Below, piece by piece: positions 1-5,467 of a stretch of 7,175 nucleotides of DNA; the first letter of the stretch is position 1; every line of letters starts with the position of its first letter. The notes under the pieces were generated by a model. The model ran no database searches and was not told the origin of the DNA. It was given only the letters and a program-made list of their open reading frames with translations. The DNA is from Ectothiorhodospiraceae bacterium (lineage in GTDB: Bacteria; Pseudomonadota; Gammaproteobacteria; Nitrococcales; AK92): positions 1-7,175 of the forward strand of contig JAJUFY010000111.1 in NCBI GenBank assembly GCA_029263635.1, read 5' to 3'. The position numbers and the translations under genes are program-made.

Positions 1-962
<962 letters not shown>

Positions 963-964
963 GC

Positions 965-985
965 ACCGGTTGCCAGCCGGTTTTT
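965..985 (+). terminator. Intrinsic terminator of the clpX-like gene
   Basis: Arms ACCGG (965-969) and CCGGT (977-981) enclose a 7-nt loop and run into five T's (981-985), starting 2 nt after the clpX-like stop codon. The stem is only 5 bp, so termination may be partial. Confidence 0.55.
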
Positions 986-991
986 ACTGTC

Positions 992-1020
992 TTGGCCTTG
1001 TCACCGGCGCGGGCTAAGAT
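992..1020 (+). promoter_or_regulatory. Candidate sigma70 promoter of aroF
   Basis: TTGGCC (992-997) and TAAGAT (1015-1020) are separated by exactly 17 bp. Each matches the consensus -35 or -10 element at four of six positions. Transcription would start near 1027, giving an aroF leader of about 43 nt. The position just after the clpX-like terminator supports aroF having its own promoter. I saw no obvious TyrR-type operator, but cannot exclude one by eye. Confidence 0.4.
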
Positions 1021-1042
1021 GCCGTTTTCGACATGCGGAAGG

Positions 1043-1062
1043 GGCGCCAGGCAGGCGCCAGG
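1043..1062 (+). repeat. Tandem GGCGCCAGG repeat that can form a hairpin next to the aroF ribosome binding site
   Basis: GGCGCCAGG occurs at 1043-1051 and again at 1054-1062, separated by CA. Because GGCGCC is self-complementary, the two copies can also pair as a 6-bp stem (1043-1048 with 1054-1059) around AGGCA. The second copy runs into the Shine-Dalgarno stretch AGGAAAGG (1060-1067) of aroF, so the hairpin could affect ribosome access. The repeat is seen directly; any regulatory role is inferred. Confidence 0.5.
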
Positions 1063-1069
1063 AAAGGAT

Positions 1070-2146
1070 ATGACGAACAACAACGTCGACGATATCAACG
1101 TCGTCGCTCAGGAGCGGTTGCCGACCCCGGCCGAGGTGAAGGCCAAGCTGCCGCTGACCGATGCCGCTCGGCAGACCGTGCTGCGTGGCCGGCGTACCGT
1201 CGAGGCCATACTCGATGGACGCGACCCGCGCCTGCTGGTGGTGGTCGGGCCCTGCTCGATCCACGACGTCAAGGCGGCGCGTGAATATGCGCAGCGGCTG
1301 AAGCGGCTTCACGAAGAGCTTGCCGACAGCCTGTTCATCGTCATGCGCGTCTATTTCGAGAAGCCGCGCACCACGGTGGGCTGGAAGGGCCTGATCAACG
1401 ACCCGCGGCTGGATGACTCGTTCCGCATCGACGAAGGCGTGCACATCGCGCGCGAACTGCTGCTGGAGCTGGCCGAAATGGGGCTGCCGGCGGCCACCGA
1501 AGCGCTCGACCCGATCATGCCGCAGTTCATCGGCGACCTGATCACCTGGACCGCCATCGGCGCGCGCACCACCGAATCCCAGACCCACCGCGAGATGGCC
1601 AGCGGCCTGTCGACGCCGGTCGGCTTCAAGAACGGCACCGACGGCAGCCTGCAGGTCGCCGTCAATGCCTTGCAATCCGCTGCCGCGAGCCACAGCTTCC
1701 TGGGGATCGACCAGAACGGTCGCTGTGCGGTGATCCGTACCCGGGGCAACCGCTACGGCCACGTGGTGCTGCGCGGCGGCGCCTCTCAGCCCAACTACGA
1801 TTCGGTCAGCGTCGCGCTGGCGGAAAAGGAGCTGAAGGCCGCGGGCCTGCGCGCCAAGCTGATGGTCGACTGCAGCCACGCCAATTCCAACAAGGACCCG
1901 GCCTTGCAGCCGCTGGTACTGGAAAACGTGGTGAACCAGATTCTCGACGGCAACGAATCCATTATCGGGGTCATGATCGAGAGCCACCTGAACTGGGGCA
2001 ATCAGCAGCTTAGCAGCGATCTGTCGAAGCTGGCCTACGGCGTGTCCGTGACCGACGCCTGCATCGACTGGTCGACCACGGAGACCTGCCTGCGTGATGC
2101 AGCCGGCAGATTGCGTAGCGTCTTGAGCAACCGGCTTGCCTCGTGA
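1070..2146 (+). CDS. aroF: Class I 3-deoxy-7-phosphoheptulonate (DAHP) synthase, AroF (tyrosine-type)
   Basis: This enzyme condenses phosphoenolpyruvate and erythrose 4-phosphate to DAHP, the first step of the shikimate pathway in the cytoplasm. It has 358 residues, against about 350-356 for E. coli AroG/AroF. Motifs in order: LVVVGPCSIHD (55-66), VMRVYFEKPRTTVGWKGLIND (91-111), GARTTESQTHREMASGL (164-180), PVGFKNGTDGS (183-193), VVLRGG (232-237), VDCSHANSNKD (266-276), IGVMIES (299-305) and YGVSVTDACI (323-332). The metal ligands are Cys62, His270, Glu304 and Asp329; substrate-binding Lys98, Arg166, Lys187 and Arg235 are also present. The sequence resembles AroF more than AroG or AroH. Pro148 and Gln152, positions linked to tyrosine feedback in AroF, are kept, so inhibition by tyrosine is likely. 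I chose the ATG at 1070 because AGGAAAGG lies just upstream and the N-terminal length fits the family; an in-frame TTG at 992 lies inside the promoter. No terminator follows. Confidence 0.95.
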   Translation: MTNNNVDDINVVAQERLPTPAEVKAKLPLTDAARQTVLRGRRTVEAILDGRDPRLLVVVGPCSIHDVKAAREYAQRLKRLHEELADSLFIVMRVYFEKPRTTVGWKGLINDPRLDDSFRIDEGVHIARELLLELAEMGLPAATEALDPIMPQFIGDLITWTAIGARTTESQTHREMASGLSTPVGFKNGTDGSLQVAVNALQSAAASHSFLGIDQNGRCAVIRTRGNRYGHVVLRGGASQPNYDSVSVALAEKELKAAGLRAKLMVDCSHANSNKDPALQPLVLENVVNQILDGNESIIGVMIESHLNWGNQQLSSDLSKLAYGVSVTDACIDWSTTETCLRDAAGRLRSVLSNRLAS

Positions 2147-2164
2147 GGGTGCACAGCATATAAC
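2136..2164 (+). promoter_or_regulatory. Candidate sigma70 promoter of dksA, overlapping the aroF stop codon
   Basis: TTGCCT (2136-2141) and TATAAC (2159-2164) are spaced by 17 bp; the -10 matches consensus at five of six positions and the -35 at four. The aroF stop is at 2144-2146, inside the spacer. Transcription would start near 2171, giving a leader of about 207 nt before dksA. This is a sequence-pattern call only. Confidence 0.45.
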
Positions 2165-2170
2165 CGGAGG

Positions 2171-2377
2171 AACCTTGTCGCGGCGCTGTTGTCTGCGTCG
2201 AGGCAGGCACCAGGCTTGAACCGCATCGTTCCGATCGCCGCTTCAAGCCTGGTGCCGATGGCGTGAGCCATCGAATCGAGCCGGTGCCTTGGTGCCGGCG
2301 TGGTAGCGAACCGAAGCGACTGCTCCCGCAGTCATTCAACTGCCCCGTGAGGGGCCGGTTGATGGAGGAGACGACAG
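2171..2377 (+). promoter_or_regulatory. dksA: Structured 5' leader of dksA with four hairpins (candidate cis-regulatory RNA)
   Basis: Four inverted repeats with perfect core arms lie in tandem. Hairpin 1 spans 2206-2256. Hairpin 2 (2256-2273) has arms CGATGGC/GCCATCG around GTGA. Hairpin 3 (2318-2333) has arms GACTGC/GCAGTC around TCCC. Hairpin 4 (2336-2362) has outer arms TCAAC/GTTGA, a small internal loop (T opposite CG), then GCCCC/GGGGC around GTGA. Hairpins 2 and 4 would be capped by C(GUGA)G, a stable GNRA tetraloop. Hairpin 4 ends just before the dksA Shine-Dalgarno GGAGG (2364-2368), so it may influence translation. I match it to no RNA family I know. None of the stems is followed by a T-run, so they do not look like terminators. 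Confidence 0.45.
2206..2256. repeat. Long perfect inverted repeat (15-bp arms) between aroF and dksA
   Basis: GGCACCAGGCTTGAA (2206-2220) is matched exactly by its reverse complement at 2242-2256. The 21-nt spacer contains a smaller inverted repeat, ATCG-TTC-CGAT (2225-2235), so the element can fold into one long stem with an internal loop. No T-run follows on either strand. It could be part of an RNA leader, a protein-binding site or a dispersed palindromic repeat; one window cannot separate these. Confidence 0.8.
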
Positions 2378-2809
2378 ATGTCGAAGACGCCCGCTCTGCC
2401 GGTCAAGGGCTTCGAGCCCTACAAGGAGAAGAAAGGTGAGCAGTATATGAGCAAAGCCCAGCTGGAGCACTTTACCAAGCTCCTGCAGGTGTGGAAGCAG
2501 CAGCTGCTCGAGGAGGTGGAGCGCACGGTTAACAACATGCGGGACGAGGCGAACAACTACGCGGATCCCGCCGACCGTGCCACGCAGGAGGAGGAGTTCG
2601 CTCTGGAGCTGCGCGCGCGCGACCGCGAGCGCAAGCTGATTCGCAAGATCGACCAGACGCTCGAGATGATCCGTAGGGAAGATTACGGTTACTGCGAGCA
2701 GTGCGGCATCGAGATCGGCCTGCGCCGCTTGGAGGCGCGCCCGACCGCGACGCTCTGCATCGACTGCAAGACGCTCGAGGAGATCCGCGAGAGGCAGCGG
2801 GTTGCCTGA
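2378..2809 (+). CDS. dksA: RNA polymerase-binding transcription factor DksA (zinc-finger form)
   Basis: DksA enters the RNA polymerase secondary channel and, with ppGpp, lowers rRNA promoter activity and raises amino-acid biosynthesis promoters. The protein has 143 residues (E. coli 151). Features in order: the conserved N-terminal GFEPYKEKKGEQYM (11-24), a coiled-coil region from about 30 to 100 with the acidic tip DPADRA (Asp63, Asp66, Ala68, equal to E. coli Asp71, Asp74, Ala76), RDRERKLI (81-88), a zinc finger with Cys106, Cys109, Cys127 and Cys130, and a short C-terminal helix. All key residues are present, so it should be a full DksA and not the cysteine-poor DksA2 type. The ATG at 2378 keeps the conserved GFEPY segment and has GGAGG 9 nt upstream; the internal ATG at 2447 would remove it. 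The gene lies between aroF and a strong terminator. In E. coli and Pseudomonas dksA is near gluQ; no gluQ is seen here, so this could be the main dksA or a second copy. Confidence 0.96.
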   Translation: MSKTPALPVKGFEPYKEKKGEQYMSKAQLEHFTKLLQVWKQQLLEEVERTVNNMRDEANNYADPADRATQEEEFALELRARDRERKLIRKIDQTLEMIRREDYGYCEQCGIEIGLRRLEARPTATLCIDCKTLEEIRERQRVA

Positions 2810-2827
2810 GCCGTCATCGATATCGTG

Positions 2828-2852
2828 AAGGCCCGCATTAGCGGGCCTTTTT
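2828..2852 (+). terminator. Strong intrinsic terminator after dksA
   Basis: AAGGCCCGC (2828-2836) pairs perfectly with GCGGGCCTT (2841-2849) around the loop ATTA, and five T's follow (2848-2852). It lies 18 nt after the dksA stop, between convergent genes. On the - strand the stem is followed by only two T's, so it would stop prfA transcripts less efficiently. Confidence 0.92.
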
Positions 2853-2898
2853 ATTTGGGCCGCCGCATGGACTCACGCAGAGCCGGTGCTGTTCTCCC

Positions 2899-3987
2899 TT
2901 ACGCCTCTTCGGCCAGCGCCGCCAGCTGATCGGCCTGATACTCGCTGACCAGCGGGTCGATGATGGGGTCGAGGTTGCCCTCCAGGATGTCGTCCAGCTG
3001 GTAGAGCGTGAGGTTGATGCGGTGATCGGTGACGCGGCCCTGCGGGAAATTGTAGGTACGGATCCGCTCCGAACGGTCGCCGCTGCCGACCAGCAGCCGC
3101 CGCTGCTGGGTCTGCTCGGCCTGCGCCCGCTCCTGCTCGGCGGAGAGCAGCCGGGCCTGCAGCAGGGCCAGCGCCTTGGCGCGGTTCTTGTGCTGGGAGC
3201 GCTCGTCCTGGCACTCCACCACGATGCCTGTCGGCAGATGGGTGATGCGGATCGCCGAGTCGGTCTTGTTGACGTGCTGGCCGCCGGCGCCGGATGCGCG
3301 GAAAGTGTCGATCTTGAGATCGGCCGGATTGATGTCGATCGCGTCGATGGTATCGGCTTCCGGCAGGATGGCGACCGTGCAGGCAGAGGTGTGGATACGC
3401 CCCTGCGACTCGGTCACCGGCACCCGCTGCACGCGGTGGGCGCCGGATTCGAATTTGAGCCTCGAATAGGCGCCATGGCCGATGACCCGGGCGATGACTT
3501 CCTTGAAGCCGCCGTGCTCGCCGGGGCTCTCGCTGATCAGCTCGATCTGCCAGCCGCGTAATTCGGCATAGCGGCTGTACATGCGGAACAGGTCGCCGGC
3601 GAACAGCGCCGCCTCATCGCCGCCGGTGCCGGCCCGGATCTCCAGGAAGATGTTGCGCTCGTCGTTCGGGTCGCTCGGCAGCAGCAGCAGTTGCAGCTGG
3701 CGCTGCTGTTCCTCGAGCTGCGCCTGCACGTTCTGGATCTCGTCCTCGGCCATGCTGCGGATGTCCGGATCCTCGTCGCGGCGCATTTCCTCCGCGGCAG
3801 CAAGGGTCGCCTCCATGCTGCGGTACCGGCGGAATTCATCGACCACCGGCTCCAGCTTGGCGTATTCCTTGGAAAGCGCGGTGAAGCGGCTCTGGTTGCC
3901 GATCACCTCCGGGTCCGACAGCAGCCCCGCAAGTTCCTCGAAGCGCTCCTGCAACTGCTCGAGCTTTACGCGGATTGAGGCTTTCAC
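2899..3987 (-). CDS. prfA: Peptide chain release factor 1 (RF1)
   Basis: RF1 recognises UAA and UAG stop codons in the ribosomal A site and triggers hydrolysis of the finished peptide. The protein has 362 residues, the usual size (E. coli 360), and matches family sequence along its full length. Visible signatures: the RF1-type stop-codon tripeptide PVT (190-192, the PxT motif) in HRVQRVPVTESQGRIHTS; the catalytic GGQ (235-237) in ASGAGGQHVNKTDSAIR, whose Gln237 is the methylation site of PrmC; the DERSQHKN segment (261-268); and the C-terminal SGDRSERIRTYNFPQGRVTDHR. The start is a GTG at 3987-3985, four bases overlapping the hemA stop (GTGA), so translation is probably coupled to hemA; a GAGGA at 4004-4000 is a rather distant ribosome binding site. 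prmC, which normally follows prfA in gammaproteobacteria, is absent; a dksA-side terminator comes next. Confidence 0.97.
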   Translation of the reverse strand: MKASIRVKLEQLQERFEELAGLLSDPEVIGNQSRFTALSKEYAKLEPVVDEFRRYRSMEATLAAAEEMRRDEDPDIRSMAEDEIQNVQAQLEEQQRQLQLLLLPSDPNDERNIFLEIRAGTGGDEAALFAGDLFRMYSRYAELRGWQIELISESPGEHGGFKEVIARVIGHGAYSRLKFESGAHRVQRVPVTESQGRIHTSACTVAILPEADTIDAIDINPADLKIDTFRASGAGGQHVNKTDSAIRITHLPTGIVVECQDERSQHKNRAKALALLQARLLSAEQERAQAEQTQQRRLLVGSGDRSERIRTYNFPQGRVTDHRINLTLYQLDDILEGNLDPIIDPLVSEYQADQLAALAEEA

Positions 3988-5258
3988 GGGTTGAGCTTGT
4001 CCTCGTTGGAAACATGAAGCGCCCGGCTCAAGGCGCTGAGCCGTTCGCGATCGCCGGCCTCCGCTGCCGCGCGGATGGCGGCGGTGGGCGAGTGGATCAG
4101 GCGGTTGGTGAGGGTGTGTGCCAGATACGCCAGGGTTTCGGCCGGCGCCTCGCCGCGGGCGAGCCGCCGGAGGGCCTTGGCGAGGACCTCGTCACGGTCG
4201 AGCTCGGCCTGCTCGCGGTAGTGGCGGAGGATGTCCAGCCCGTCCTGGGCGCGGTGCCAGGCCATGAAGCGCTCGATCCGGTAGGCGACGATGTCCTCGG
4301 CCTCCCGTGCCGCTTCCTGGCGCGAGCGCAGGTTCTCGTCGATCACGTCGCGCAGGTCGTCCACCGTGTACAGGTAGACGTCTTTCAGCTGCTCGACCTC
4401 CGGCTCGATGTCGCGGGGCACCGCCAGGTCGACCATGAACATCGGCCGGTGGCGGCGACTCTTCAGCGCCCGCTCGACGCTGCCCTTGCCGAGGATGGGC
4501 AAGGGTGCCGCCGTGGAGGAGATGACCACGTCGCAGGCGGCCAGCCGTTCCGGGATGGCGCCCAGGGCGATGGCCTCCGCACCGAGCGGTTCTGCCACCG
4601 TCTGGGCGCGTTCCACCGTGCGGTTGGCAATCACCATGCGGTGCAGGCCCTGCTCCTTCAGGTGCCGGGCGCAGAGCTCGATGGTGTCGCCGGCGCCGAT
4701 CAGGAGCGCGGTGTTGGCGCTCAGATCGCCGAAGATCTGCTTGGCCAGGCTCACCGCCGCGAAGGCAACCGACACCGGATTGGCGCCGATCTCGGTTTCG
4801 GTGCGGACCTGCTTGGCGACCGAGAAGGCGTTCTGGAACAGGCGGTCCAGCGTGCGGCCGATGCTGCCCGCCTCGCAGGCGTCCTGGTACGCGGTCTTGG
4901 CCTGGCCGAGGATCTGCGGCTCGCCCAGCACCAGCGAATCCAGGCCGGCGCAGACCCGCAGCAGGTGGCGTACGGCGTCGGCATCGGTGTATTCGTACAG
5001 ATAAGCCGCCAGCCAGTCGGCGCCGACCTTGCGGGTGCGGCACAGCCAGTGCAGCAGCGTGCGCTTGGCCGCCTCGTTGGCGATGACGGCATAGATCTCG
5101 GTGCGGTTGCAGGTGGAGATGATGGCCGCTTCGTCGACATCGGGCTGGGCGACGAGGTCGCGCAGCCTGTCCGCCATCTCGTCGGCCGCGAACGCCAGCC
5201 GTTCGCGCACTTCGATGGGCGCACTAACGTGGTTGACTCCTAGGGCGACGATAGGCAT
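3984..5258 (-). CDS. hemA: Glutamyl-tRNA reductase
   Basis: HemA reduces glutamyl-tRNA(Glu) with NADPH to glutamate-1-semialdehyde, the committed step of the C5 route to heme, siroheme and other tetrapyrroles. The protein has 424 residues (E. coli 418). Order of parts: N-terminal catalytic domain with GVNHVSAPIEVRE (7-19) and the active-site Cys50 in STCNRTEIY; conserved GLDSLVLGEPQILGQAK (105-121) and NPVSVAFAAVSLAKQIF (160-176); NADPH-binding domain with GAGDTIE (188-194; many relatives have GAGETI) and ANRT (211-214); DVVISSTAAP (243-252); MVDLAVPRDIEP (275-286); and a C-terminal helical dimerisation region containing LTNRLIHSPT (383-392). The ATG at 5258 places the conserved N-terminus correctly; the ribosome binding site is weak. 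It is the first gene of a hemA-prfA operon and is transcribed away from the TPR lipoprotein gene. The N-terminal region seems more diverged from P. aeruginosa HemA than expected within that genus, judged from memory only. Confidence 0.97.
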   Translation of the reverse strand: MPIVALGVNHVSAPIEVRERLAFAADEMADRLRDLVAQPDVDEAAIISTCNRTEIYAVIANEAAKRTLLHWLCRTRKVGADWLAAYLYEYTDADAVRHLLRVCAGLDSLVLGEPQILGQAKTAYQDACEAGSIGRTLDRLFQNAFSVAKQVRTETEIGANPVSVAFAAVSLAKQIFGDLSANTALLIGAGDTIELCARHLKEQGLHRMVIANRTVERAQTVAEPLGAEAIALGAIPERLAACDVVISSTAAPLPILGKGSVERALKSRRHRPMFMVDLAVPRDIEPEVEQLKDVYLYTVDDLRDVIDENLRSRQEAAREAEDIVAYRIERFMAWHRAQDGLDILRHYREQAELDRDEVLAKALRRLARGEAPAETLAYLAHTLTNRLIHSPTAAIRAAAEAGDRERLSALSRALHVSNEDKLNP

Positions 5259-5285
5259 GTGAATCCGGATGCTATGGTTGGCCAG

Positions 5286-5316
5286 ATTTTAGGGACGACA
5301 GCCTCGCTGGCGACAA
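5286..5316 (-). promoter_or_regulatory. hemA: Candidate promoter of the hemA-prfA operon
   Basis: Read on the - strand, TAAAAT (5291-5286) matches the sigma70 -10 consensus at five of six positions. TTGTCG (5316-5311) is a possible -35 with a 19-bp spacer, longer than ideal. The start of transcription would fall about 20 nt upstream of the hemA ATG. Nothing resembling an FNR/Anr box was noticed. Confidence 0.35.
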
Positions 5317-5346
5317 TGTCGGTCGAATTCCAGGGCTTCCAGCCGT

Positions 5347-5352
5347 TATAGT
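5347..5352 (+). promoter_or_regulatory. Possible -10 element for the TPR lipoprotein gene
   Basis: TATAGT matches the -10 consensus at five of six positions and lies in the 209-bp gap between two divergent genes. I found no convincing -35 at the right distance. Its use would imply a leader of roughly 110 nt that includes a small GCCTC/GAGGC hairpin (5398-5410). Confidence 0.2.
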
Positions 5353-5467
5353 AACCGAGGTTGGCTGTCCGTGTGGTGATCGGCTCGTGCTTCGGGCGCC
5401 TCGGCGAGGCAGCCGTCCAGCGGTCAAGCACTGTCATTCGACCTCCAGCGTCCCCCGGAGAAGCTCG

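Noticed and set aside
992..1069. Upstream TTG start for aroF adding 26 residues
   Set aside because: The extension is unlike the family N-terminus, overlaps the -35 element, and the ATG at 1070 has a proper ribosome binding site.
1001..1987. 328-residue open frame on the - strand opposite aroF
   Set aside because: It lies antisense to all the catalytic motifs of aroF and has no domain of its own.
2205..2220. sigma54-like promoter (AGGCAC-N5-TTGAA)
   Set aside because: The -24 part fits, but the required GC of the -12 element reads GA, and the match is part of the 15-bp inverted repeat.
2206..2256. Hairpin 1 as the aroF terminator
   Set aside because: There is no T-run after either arm, and the stem starts 60 nt after the aroF stop.
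2010..2339. Two - strand frames (109 and 78 residues) covering the aroF end and the gap before dksA
   Set aside because: No good ribosome binding site, composition typical of antisense frames, and they cross the inverted repeats, which explains part of their apparent pattern.
2828..2852. Bidirectional terminator also serving prfA
   Set aside because: On the - strand only two T's follow the stem, so I report it for dksA only; a weak effect on prfA remains possible.
2867..2898. Remnant of prmC after prfA
   Set aside because: The - strand frames here are only a few codons long and show no PrmC motif such as the NPPY active-site segment.
3975..5243. 422-residue open frame on the + strand opposite hemA
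   Set aside because: It is antisense to a complete, well-conserved hemA. Its translation is rich in Asp, Val, Gly, Gln and Arg with no recognisable domain, as expected for the complement of GC-rich coding sequence.
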